Source: Triplophysa rosa (lineage: Eukaryota; Chordata; Actinopteri; Cypriniformes; Nemacheilidae). From it: a stretch of DNA of 64,000 nt. The stretch lies in assembly GCF_024868665.1 (NCBI RefSeq), contig NC_079891.1:30545562-30609561 (forward strand). The letters are read 5' to 3'. Within the stretch, counting starts at the first letter, position 1. Each line of letters starts with the position of its first letter. A model generated the notes under the pieces. That model worked only from the letters and a program-made list of their open reading frames with translations. It was not told where the DNA came from and made no database searches. Position numbers and translations under genes: made by a program. This document shows positions 55,578 to 64,000 of this stretch, piece by piece.

Positions 55578-55787
55578 CCTGATTTTGCCAAGTGGTTGAT
55601 GTCCTCAGGGCAACATATTTTGTTGACCTAAGGACAACATTTTTATAAATAAAACCTAATCCTGGTTGTAAGATTCATTTAAAATAAACTGTAACCTTAT
55701 TTCTGAAATCTGATTGGTTGTTTTAAATGTTGTCCCAGGGTCAACATGATGTTGTCCTAAGGACATCAACCACTTGGCAAAATCAGG
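55578..55787. mobile_element. Inverted-repeat mini-element (CCTGATTTTGCC ends)
   Basis: CCTGATTTTGCCAAGTGGTT GATGTCCT at the left is perfectly mirrored by AGGACATCAACCACTTGGCA AAATCAGG at the right, 28 bp each. The inner GGCAACAT and ATGTTGTCC also pair partly. 210 bp, non-coding. Confidence 0.85.
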
Positions 55788-55955
55788 ATAGCCGCATTGC
55801 GGGGCTGAGTATCGCATGGACCAACCAAACATTTTTTTTTCCAGAAATGTAAAAGTGTTAATCTAAAAATGAAAATGCTTTCATCAGTAATTCCAACACA
55901 GTCTCAAGGGAATTTCTGACATTGTCACGAACTGTAATCTATTAATTCATGGTGA

Positions 55956-56409
55956 TGGACATGAATTTCCCCCTTTTTTCGTATCAGTCAGCACAACCTT
56001 TTTTTGTATCATCCCAGCATGACTTTCAGTCTAACGCATTTTAATATGCAGTATCTTTCATATGTATAAATATATACTAAAGCACTCTAATGGGAATTCA
56101 TACCTATTTTACAAGGTGGCTCATTCGTGTTCGTCATTTGATTTCACCCCTGTGACAGTAGGTTTAGGGGAGGAGTTAGAGTAGCCATTTATCATTGCTT
56201 TGCCTCCTCGTGAAACTCAAGTTTTTAGCAAAATGAGCCGTTGCGGCTGTGATTTTAGGGTTTGGGGTGAGGTAATATGTACAACTTTTGATATTAGATT
56301 ATAAATATATAAATGTACATACACACGTGGTCTGTGTATTAAAATTCATGCTCAGTGACACAAAAAAAGTTGTGCTGACTGACACAAAAAAGGGGGAAAT
56401 TCATGTCCA
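55956..56409. mobile_element. Inverted-repeat element with long ends
   Basis: TGGACATGAATTTCCCCCTT TTTTCGTATCAGTCAGCACAAC at the left is mirrored by GTTGTGCTGACTGACACAAA AAAGGGGGAAATTCATGTCCA at the right, with further homology inward. The interior holds GGTGGCTCATTCGTG and GTAGGTTTAGGGGAGGAG, known from a fish repeat. A short weak Angel-like scrap precedes it near 55856-55893. Confidence 0.8.
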
Positions 56410-56539
56410 CAAATCAAAAGATTCTAAATTTAGTGCCTATGCCACGAACAGCCTTTAGACTGGGTTGGTTATTCACCCTCATGTCATTCCAAACCTGAAT
56501 GACTTTCTTCTGCAGTACACAGAAAATGATATTTTGAAG

Positions 56540-57464
56540 TAGAGAAGCAACAATATAACGGCCAATAATGGGTATCAGTCGATAAAAGCAATTTTTCACA
56601 CTATCGGCTGCCGATCGCTTAAAGCGCCCGATATATGCTGTTAATCAAAAGAGCACAGGAAAATGCAATGAATTTGTGCTATGTGTTTAAAAAATGTTAA
56701 GAAACATCACCAGTTTGACGTTTCATATTAATAGTCATATGAATTAATAACATTCAGAAAGTTAAAAAATAATAATTTAATCTTCAGAATCTGTATTGGC
56801 AGATATCACTCTAAATAATCGGTTTCGGTGGAGACATTTAGATTGCATTCACACTGCTACCAAAATCAGATCTGAGCAAAAAATCAGAATTGAACATTAA
56901 AGGAGCTGTATGTAACGTTGACACCTAGCGGTTGAGTTTGGTATTGCATTCAAAATATTGGCGAGGGTTTTTCCCCGCCCCTCCTCCTCCTTCTCAGACT
57001 CAACGCTTACAGGAGTTGCCAGACACTTACAGGAGTGTAATGGAAAGCATAAACTCTTACACTGTACGTTTATCTGATAATTTATACTTTTGCAGTGGTT
57101 TTGTTGTTCGCAAATATAACTCAATCAGCAGCTTGTTTCAGAGGTTGCATTTACGGGCCATATTGCTGTCTAGTTTAAATAACCGTAGTAAAATCGTATG
57201 TTACTCCTCGTAAGTTTTAAAATAATATAGTCATTCACAAGTTTTATACGGACCAATACAAAAAAGACATTCCGGCACGGAAAGCACATTTCAGAGTGGA
57301 ATAACTGGCTGTTTTTTGGACAAACCAATATATGAAATTAGCATGTTTTCTAAATGTCTACGAACATATTAAGGTATTGTTTTGATTTAATACAGTAAAA
57401 TTATTACATACAGCTCCGTTAAGGCTGGCTGTGTGAATGTAGTCTTAGTACCGGTGCATCTCTA
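56540..57464. mobile_element. hAT-type element inside the Angel copy
   Basis: The left end TAGAGAAGCAACAATATAAC GGCC and the right end CCGGTGCATCTCTA are imperfect inverted repeats of a family whose usual end is TAGAGATGCACCGAT. TTTTGAAG flanks both sides (56532-56539; 57467-57474 with two extra T), fitting an 8-bp duplication. Confidence 0.75.
56897..57422. mobile_element. TTAA element inside the hAT element
   Basis: TTAAAGGAGCTGTATGTAAC and TTACATACAGCTCCGTTAA are inverted ends bounded by TTAA (56897-56900, 57419-57422). 526 bp, with no domain in its open frames. Its right 170 bp is nearly repeated at 61175-61353. Confidence 0.82.
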
Positions 57465-57651
57465 TTTTTTGAAGTAACCGAAACAACATTCAACTCCATT
57501 GACTTCCATTGTATGGAGTATGGACACAAAACCACTAAAACATTTCTCAAATTTTTTTTTGTGTTCCACAAAAGAAGTAATAGAGATTTTGAATGACATG
57601 AGGGTGAATAAATGATGACAGAATATTTATTTTTGCGTGAACTGTCCTTTT

Positions 57652-58312
57652 AGTTTATTCAACAGACATCTTCAAAGTTTTCATAAAAAGTCAAGTTGGA
57701 TGAAAGAAACTTTTTCCAGATCCAAGAAATGATGTATAATATGAACACAGGACCCAAACTGTCTCCAACTTCTGACGTTCTTACCCAAACTGCAAAGCGG
57801 AAACTTGGAGAAAGTTGTAGAATAATGTAGACGTTGAGTCTTGTTTCCTGTCAGCGTTGCAGTAGAGAACATTACTTTCAGAGTGCTGAGGGTTCTCTTT
57901 TACCTCTCCCTGAACACCTGGCCCAGTTTCATCCACGGATTACAGACAAATTAAAGCTCAAACTCACACAGCGCACAAACACGGGCGAAATGCCACATAA
58001 TAAATTATCTTCTCAATTAAAACTGACAGTGGAGTTTATTTTGAGCCTCAATGTAAACTGTAATGAGATGGGGAAGTAGGACTTTAGTTTTGGGAGAGAT
58101 CCTGCTCCAGTAACGCATTGGAAGCACGCAGCTGTCAGTATGTCTCTGACAGTGGCAATCTCATCCAGGCAGATCTGCCACCTTGAATGCGGTCGTGTCA
58201 GGATGACATGAGTATCCCGTGGAGAAATGTGATGATTCCAGATAGCCCTCTCAATGTGATTGGCGCACATGCGTGAAATTGTGGTTGGCACGTTTGCATC
58301 GTGTCTCGCAGT
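57652..58312. other. No gene seen
   Basis: Plain DNA. The overlapping frames on both strands at 57834-58291 have no domain. Confidence 0.35.
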
Positions 58313-58320
58313 ATCACATT

Positions 58321-59993
58321 TAGGGCTGCAACTAACGATTATTTTAATTGTCGACTAATCTAACGATTGTTTTTTTTTCGATTAGTCGACTAATCTAATG
58401 ATTTTTTATCTAATAAAGATTTTTTGGATTAATCCTTAACAATAAGTTCTAGTATTTTCTTACATTATAAAGCAAATCATACTTTTTACTCCACTACATT
58501 TTATAAATAAATATTGTCGTTTTAACATTTTAATCCGTGTTTACATTAAAATCACCATCTTCTTTTAATTAAGTAGTTTTAATTTTAAAAGTAAAAAAAA
58601 TACTGATTTTTATGTACTTAAGTACTGTATTAAAGGTAAAAAAATGTTTTATTGCACTTACGCTTTTTGTTGTCCTTATGTTGTTCCAATTGCTTCCATT
58701 GTTTCCCTCATCTGTAGGTCGCTTTGGATAAAAGTGTCTGCTAAATGACTAAATGTAAATGTAAAAACATTAAAACATGTGTATATGAAATACTAACTAG
58801 AGCATGATATATGCTCTGTATTTTTTTCCTTCAAGTAATATCCGACTCTATTTTCAGTCTCATAATATAATTGAGTAAAAGTAAAATACTACTATCTGTC
58901 TCTGTTTATTGTACAAAACTATCACCGAATAAAAGACTCTAATGCAGGGTGGCGTTAAAGCGAGCCCGCGCACCCGGAACTCAGAATGATGCGCTTAATG
59001 CATTCGCTTCGTTATTTACAGTTATGCGCATCTCGGACGCACAATGATGCGCTTAAAGCACCTACTCCTTCTGAAGTCCCGGGGATCATTTTGCTCCCCA
59101 AAGTAAATAATAGTTAGAACACAACGAGAAGAGATGATATGTTACATGTTTAACACACAGTGCGTTGCATCAATCCGACAGTATACAGTTAAATCAGAGG
59201 TTTAAAAATAGTTATTTCGTATGAAGACGCAACATATTCAGACCGCTTCCAGTGCTTCTAATAAGCTAAGCTATACTCAGCGAGTAACGTTAACTCGCAG
59301 TCTCTAGCAAAATACATTTTAAACTAAGCCATAGACTATCATCTTGTCATTATGAAGAATAATGAAACATTGGAACATGTTGGAAAGAGTAGCGTCCTGA
59401 CCGTCACCGTACACACGCATGCTGACTGGAGATTGACAGACAGCACCAGCGGAGGTCAGAGTTTCTTAATTATGCTATATTGGTTTATTCCTCGCATAAA
59501 GCTATCGAATGACATAAAAAGTGCATTGGTGGTTTCATGATAGTCAGTCCTTTTTGAAGCTTAAGAGTAATTTATGCAGGGTCACAATCTGCAAAGGTTC
59601 ACATACACTAACTTACACTAGTACAATAGCGTTAATGTAAATCATTAATGTAAAGCGTAGTTTTACATTCATAATAAATTACTTTTTTGTAATTTACTTT
59701 TTTGTAAAGTCTGCATCTACGTTCCCCTCTCCGTCCGTTTGTGATTGCGTGTCCATGCTGTGATGATCGCATTCCGGGGGTAACTTAACGTTAGGGGTAA
59801 TTCCTCCGTCCATTCACTAACTTGCTGCATCCGAGGCTCTCGGTCGCTTTTTGTCGGGTGAATTATACTTTCTCTTGTTCTGCTGATTAATTTACACACG
59901 CCCGGGAACAGAAACTTCTATTACAGCAGATAAACGTAAATAATACGAAGCGTCGACGCATTTCACGCACGTCGACGCGTCGTTGCAGCACTA
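58321..59993. mobile_element. hAT-type relic, 1.7 kb, with an L2 tail inside
   Basis: TAGGGCTGCAACTAACGATT ATT at the left and CGTCGACGCGTCGTTGCAGC ACTA at the right are inverted ends of a common fish hAT family; both sides have GTCGAC/TCGACTAAT blocks. The flanks are ATCACATT (58313-58320) and ATTCACATT (59994-60002), an 8-bp duplication with one extra base. No transposase remains. A LINE/SINE tail sits at 58655-58765. Confidence 0.8.
58655..58765 (+). repeat. L2-type LINE/SINE 3' tail, nested
   Basis: TTATTGCACTTACGCTTTTT GTTGTCC, GTTCCAATTGCTTCCATTGT and GTCGCTTTGGATAAAAGTGT form the longer version of the tail seen at 543 and 16459. Confidence 0.8.
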
Positions 59994-60002
59994 ATTCACA
60001 TT

Positions 60003-60981
60003 ACAGATGCCCTAATGTTCTGTTGTCAAACATGCTCGTGTGATATTAAACTTTGGATAGCAACTTGAAAATGTCAGTCTGAAATGCAGTTTGAGTCACT
60101 TTTTAAGATGCAATTAATGATTGAAGTTAAGCTCATTGACTTGATGTCACCAGAAAATAGCTTGAAAACACATTTTGCATTGCGTTGCTTCAAGGTTTGA
60201 AACATTTAGACTATTCGTTTTGATATGGTCATTTTAAAGAGAATCTTGCTGAGAAAGCTAAATCCTACAAACACATTTTTACTTGTTTCTATTAATAGTA
60301 ACTATGTAGTTTAATGCCATAGAAGAATCCATTCAAATGCATAGAAAAATGAAAATAAAATACAATTTGCTAAAGCAAACAAACCAGATAGAAGTTAACA
60401 TGTAAACCAAGTTGATCTCGTCACAATAGCCCTGCTGAAAACCTGCTCAAAAATTTCTGAAAGAAATTCATATCGAGTAGGTGCCGAACGTTTCTTTGTG
60501 TTTCCTTCCACAATAGAGGTTGAACTGAATTACTCCATTTGAGTACATTACATAAAACATAATTTCATTTTCAGGCAGTAATGCTGAGGAGTGGGTGGGC
60601 TGCGGTGAGGACGGTGGGGGGGACGAGTAATATGATGAGTAAGAAAAAAGGCAGAATGAATACACGTCGCTGATGATCTCACCTCACATGCAGAGGTAGA
60701 CACAAGTGTGTGTCTGCATCAGAGGTTTTCTCTTGTCAGTGAGAGTCTCCTGCTGATCCTGTTTTTCTGTCTCATTCGGTCTGTTTGGGTTTGTGTGCGA
60801 AGTGGTACATTTGTCATTTTTGCACCTATATTGCTATTCTTTTTGACAAATGTAAATGTACTATTTTGATCAACGTTAACTTAACGTTAATTATTCTCAC
60901 AATGCGTCTTTATTCTCACTGACAAATAATTTCTTCAGATATTGTATTAACAAGTCATATATTTGCAAAGCAGTTTAATGC

Positions 60982-60982
<1 letters not shown>
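60003..60982. other. No gene seen
   Basis: Plain DNA. Confidence 0.35.

Positions 60983-61018
<36 letters not shown>
60983..61018. repeat. (GA)n microsatellite
   Basis: A pure GA run of about 18 units, followed by TAATAG x3 at 61025-61042. Confidence 0.95.
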
Positions 61019-61021
<3 letters not shown>

Positions 61022-61353
61022 CTCTAATAGTAATAGTAATAGTACCGGAAAGGGTGGAATCTGCTCTGACCCAGATCGTTTGTTTGCTGCAATATGCAGT
61101 GATTATTCTAACTGGCAACCGAGCTGTCGAAATACAGTAGTGGGTAAATCGTCAGTGGACGGGGTCACACGGACCGAAACAAAAACAGACATTCCGGCAC
61201 GGAACGCACATTTCAGCGTGGAATAACTGGCTATAGTGTTGGTTTTTTGGACAAACCAATATATGAACTTAGCATGTTTCCTAAATGTCTACGAACATAT
61301 TAAGGTATTGTTTTGATTTAAAACAGTAAAATTATTACATACTGCTCCTTTAA
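61019..61353. mobile_element. Right part of the TTAA element family of 56897
   Basis: ACATTCCGGCACGGAACGCA CATTTCAGCGTGGAATAACT and CTACGAACATATTAAGGTAT match 57265-57422 and end TTACATACTGCTCCTTTAA. The left end is missing or replaced by the microsatellite. Confidence 0.75.
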
Positions 61354-61645
61354 AGGTTTATTTACAGATAACTCTTTTTCTCCCTTGAGTACTGAGGTTT
61401 GTTAGCACCGCAATAACAACACAACTCACATTGAGCCTGCAGACTGCGTTTGCAATGCATTTGTTTGACGTTTTCTATGCGTTTGCATACATGCATTGGG
61501 CCTCATTCATGAAACACGCACAGAACAATTTTTCGTGTAAATCGTTCGTAAAGTTGTTCTGATGTAAATTTTCAGATTCATGAAAATGTTTGCATTTTTA
61601 AAATGTTAGTAGGTATGAAAGAAATTTATACCTGCTCCCTATTAC

Positions 61646-61703
61646 ATGTAAATGGTGCGTAAAACATATTAAAATTTTCTGTATTTTTTAGACAAACTGA
61701 TGA
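61646..61703 (+). repeat. 58-bp direct repeat, left copy (LINE target duplication)
   Basis: Begins ATGTAAATGGTGCGTAAAAC and ends TTTTTTAGACAAACTGATGA. Identical to 63023-63080, bracketing the LINE. Confidence 0.9.
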
Positions 61704-63022
61704 CTGACAAACCATAATCCCAGACCTCCTCCTGCCCAAGCTTACCCAGCTCTCTGTGCCAACCTCTACCTGTCAGTGGATTATTAACTTCCTGTCGAAC
61801 AGGCAGCAGCTAGTGAGGTTGGGAAAATTTAAATCCAGCACATGTACCATCAGCACCGGAGCTCCTCAAGGATGTGTTCTTTCTCCACTGCTATATTCAC
61901 TCTACACAAACGAATGCACCTCTACAGACCCTTCTGTCAAACTCCTGAAGTTTGCAGATGACACCACAGTCATTGGCCTTATTCAAGATGGTGATGAATC
62001 TGCCTACAGAAAGGAGGTTGCTCAGCTGGCTGCCTGGTGTAGTCAAAACAACCTAGAGCTGAATGCATTCAAGACAGTGGAGATGATAGTGGATTTCAGA
62101 AGGAACCCTCCATCACTTCCTCCCCTCACCATCCTGGACAGCACTGTGGATACTGTGGAGTCATTCAGGTTCCTGGGCTCCACCATCTCTCAGGACCTGA
62201 AGTGGGAGTCCCACATAGACTCCATTGTAAAGAAGGCCCAGCAGAGGTTATACTTCCTCCGTCAATTGAGGAAGTTCAACCTACCACAGGAGCTACTGAC
62301 CCAGTTCTACTCAGTGGTCATCGAATCTGTTCTGTGCACTTCAATTACTGTTTGGTATGGCTCGGCCACCAAATCAGACCTACGAAGACTACAACGGACA
62401 GTTCGTAGTGCTGAGAAAATTATTGGTGCTCCTCTGCCCACACTTCAGGACCTGTACGATTCCAGAGTGAAAAACAGGGCAAGAAAAATCATCATTGACT
62501 CCACACACCCAGCACACAAACTCTTTGATCTGCTGCCCTCTGGCCGGCACTTTAGAGCACCAAACACCAGGACTTCCAGACACAGAAGCAGCTTCTTCCC
62601 CCAGGCAATCTCCCTCCTAAACAGATAACTGCTCCTTAAGAGCAATATTCCACTTCCACTACTCCTATAGTGTGCACTATAGTGCCTTATTATATCTACA
62701 TCTTATGTATACATGTATATAACACTACCTCCACTTACTAAATTATCCATTTGCACAAGTGTACATACAATCTGTTAATATGTTTATTCTACTATATACT
62801 ACCCTGTACAATGTCTCTTATATGTTATTATCCCCCATTTTCTGTAAAATAGTCTTTATTTTATATATGCGCAATTTAGAATGTTTTAGACTGTAAATCG
62901 TATTATATTGTATTGTCATTGTGTTGAATGTCTGTACTAGAAGCTTCCAACACCAAAGAAAATTCCTTGTGTGTGCAAGCACACTTGGCAATAAAGCTCT
63001 TCTGATTCTGATTCTGATTCTG
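61704..63022 (+). mobile_element. 5'-truncated LINE, Jockey/L2-like group
   Basis: The 1.32-kb unit starts inside the reverse transcriptase and ends with AATAAAGCTCTTCTGATTCT followed by repeated GATTCT, a typical simple-repeat LINE tail. It is bounded by 58-bp perfect direct repeats. The identical flanks and the unbroken frame indicate a young insertion. Confidence 0.88.
61708..62628 (+). CDS. LINE reverse transcriptase, C-terminal part, open
   Basis: The frame is open from the truncation point to a stop at 62626-62628 (306 codons). It begins TIIPDLLLPKLTQL, the segment just after RT block A, so the first catalytic Asp is lost. Counted from the in-frame GTG at 61756, residues 33-50 read STGAPQGCVLSPLLYSLY (RT blocks 3-4) and residues 66-69 are FADD, the YADD-type catalytic box. 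NNLELNAFKTVEMIVDFRR follows (RT block 6), then a thumb and C-terminal region (FRFLGSTIS, KKAQQRLYFLRQLRKF). No endonuclease domain is present because of 5' truncation, and no start or promoter survives, so no functional enzyme is expected. The clade (L2, Rex1 or a relative) is from memory. Confidence 0.85.
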   Translation, partial: QTIIPDLLLPKLTQLSVPTSTCQWIINFLSNRQQLVRLGKFKSSTCTISTGAPQGCVLSPLLYSLYTNECTSTDPSVKLLKFADDTTVIGLIQDGDESAYRKEVAQLAAWCSQNNLELNAFKTVEMIVDFRRNPPSLPPLTILDSTVDTVESFRFLGSTISQDLKWESHIDSIVKKAQQRLYFLRQLRKFNLPQELLTQFYSVVIESVLCTSITVWYGSATKSDLRRLQRTVRSAEKIIGAPLPTLQDLYDSRVKNRARKIIIDSTHPAHKLFDLLPSGRHFRAPNTRTSRHRSSFFPQAISLLNR

Positions 63023-63080
63023 ATGTAAATGGTGCGTAAAACATATTAAAATTTTCTGTATTTTTTAGACAAACTGATGA
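63023..63080 (+). repeat. 58-bp direct repeat, right copy
   Basis: Exact copy of 61646-61703, directly after the GATTCT tail of the LINE. Confidence 0.9.
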
Positions 63081-63170
63081 TACTGTGTTTTGATGCACTA
63101 TGTATCATAATGACATTTCACGAGTTTCTTTACCCTTTCTTGTTTCATTTTTTACTCTTTAACTTTGGGT

Positions 63171-63358
63171 AAAAGGCAGAGCCCGTACCTGTCCGGTTTT
63201 ACACAGCCGTCCAATCACAGTGGAGGAGAGGCAGGACAAACACTACATTGACCAACCATCATACTTGTACAACACAACAATGGAGAAGTTAATATTATTG
63301 GTTACTGTATTTTAATATTCATTAATATTCTTCAAAACAAGATACTAGTAGCATCAAA
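63171..63358. other. No gene seen
   Basis: GTCCAATCACAGTGGAGG includes a CCAAT-like word. No exon recognised. Confidence 0.3.
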
Positions 63359-63656
63359 GAGTAGTATAGATACCAAGAGGCGATACTCTGGTGCTTTTTT
63401 GGAAACAGCGCAGCCGCCATTTTGGGGTGAAAATGCTTTATAACTGACATGGTTTCTAGCGAGCCAAGGCATTTGCCATCATGTATTATCATCATTCAGG
63501 TTGAATTTCAGCTTTAATGTATTTTTTAACAAAGCAGCAGATATTGCCATCGCGAAAGTCGGGTCGCTTTCACCCCAAAATGGTGGAAATCGCAGGGTGC
63601 TGGTGTTGCAATGGAACGTTCTATTGAGTTTCGCCTCTTGGTATTCTATACTGCTG
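63359..63656. mobile_element. Foldback element (ACCAAGAGGCGA ends)
   Basis: AGTATAGATACCAAGAGGCG A and GCCGCCATTTTGGGGTGAAA at the left are mirrored by TTTCACCCCAAAATGGTGG and TCGCCTCTTGGTATTCTATA CTGCT at the right. About 300 bp with a short unpaired centre. The frames inside are by-products of the palindrome. Confidence 0.75.
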
Positions 63657-64000
63657 TGCAAAGGCAAAAGACCGTATCTTCGATTTTGGTCGAAAATGAG
63701 TTATTTATATTTTTGGGATATTCAAGACGTCCCTTATCAAGTGCATAAGTATCTTGAGTCAATTTCATAGTTTTTTCAAGAAAACAATGCGTTGTCTTAA
63801 CAGTAACTTCCAAAAGCCCAAAGGAAACCAAGGCAGAACACCGTAACACCAGTTACCGCTCTTTGACTTTGTTTTGGAACGCTCTTTACGGTACTCTGCC
63901 TTTGTTTAGCTGTGCGTCAATATGAATTTACTGTGCCGTGACAGTCTGGGTCTGCACACTAGTTGCAAGATTTGACTCCAATGCTGTGGCAGCGTAGCAT
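63657..64000. other. No gene seen
   Basis: Plain DNA to the end of the window. Confidence 0.3.

Larger units (their letters stand above)
56466..57651. mobile_element. Angel-like element split by nested insertions
   Basis: The left part (56466-56539) has ATTCACCCTCATGTCATTCC and GATATTTTGAAG. The right part resumes near 57467 with TTTTGAAG, ACTCCATTGACTTCCATTGT, GGGTGAATAAATGATGACAG and the end GTGAACTGTCCTTTTAG. Confidence 0.8.
61490..63170. repeat. Fish repeat interrupted by a LINE
   Basis: CCTCATTCATGAAACACGCA CAGAAC and TTTCGTGTAAATCGTTCGTA (61500-61555) belong to a common fish repeat. The sequence continues after the LINE (63081 onward). Confidence 0.5.

Noticed and set aside
60468..60665. 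Serine/proline-rich minus frame
   Set aside because: Short low-complexity reading of a GT/GA-rich patch.

Overview
The window reads as nuclear DNA of a cyprinid-type teleost fish. It is AT-rich, has no operons or dense coding, and is full of repeat families typical of carp and zebrafish relatives: Angel-like TTAA miniature elements, hAT non-autonomous elements, L2-type LINE tails, tRNA-derived SINEs, Tc1/mariner relics and (GT)n/(GA)n microsatellites. The organism call is family-level recognition from memory; no species can be named. I see no complete host protein gene, tRNA, rRNA or CRISPR array. The window is probably a gene-poor intergenic tract or a very long intron.

Layout. 0-6 kb: mostly plain DNA with four Angel-like copies; the copy at 2.8-3.5 kb is split by a hAT element that keeps a perfect 8-bp target duplication. 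6.4-8.3 kb is the most gene-like part. It holds a THAP zinc-finger half-exon and then a 1.3-kb TTAA-flanked inverted-repeat element (7013-8320). That element has an intact 95-codon THAP first exon on the minus strand and, facing it, a small plus-strand first exon behind three evenly spaced CCAAT boxes. 9-10.4 kb: an element with 35-bp perfect terminal repeats. 12-22 kb: an L2 fragment, foldback elements, a second intact hAT copy, a dead Tc1 transposase and another inverted-repeat element. 25.1-27.3 kb: a non-autonomous LTR retrotransposon with a 5-bp target duplication, a membrane/proline-rich ORF, a truncated 5' LTR and an L2 tail inserted in its 3' LTR. 28.3-28.9 kb: a probable solo LTR. 30-45 kb: many Angel copies in otherwise plain DNA, with one CpG-rich NRF1-motif spot near 39.8 kb. 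45.7-49.5 kb: a hAT element with perfect 8-bp duplications, a SINE, then an Angel copy and a second TTAA element sharing one TTAA. 50.8-51.9 kb: the C-terminal end of a LINE with a restriction-like endonuclease, directly followed by a SINE. 54-60 kb: a degenerate minisatellite, two foldback elements, a three-level nested insertion and a 1.7-kb hAT relic. 61.7-63.0 kb: a 5'-truncated LINE with a still-open reverse transcriptase frame, bounded by an unusual 58-bp perfect direct repeat.

The genes here do not act together as a host pathway. What links them is transposition: THAP/TTAA (Kolobok-like), hAT, Tc1, LTR and LINE families have inserted into one another, and the nesting gives an order of events. 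The candidate novelty is the THAP-carrying TTAA element with convergent first exons, and the LTR element whose only product is a membrane-anchored proline-rich protein. Two possible host exons (14016-14243 minus, 52325-52399 plus) are weak candidates only.
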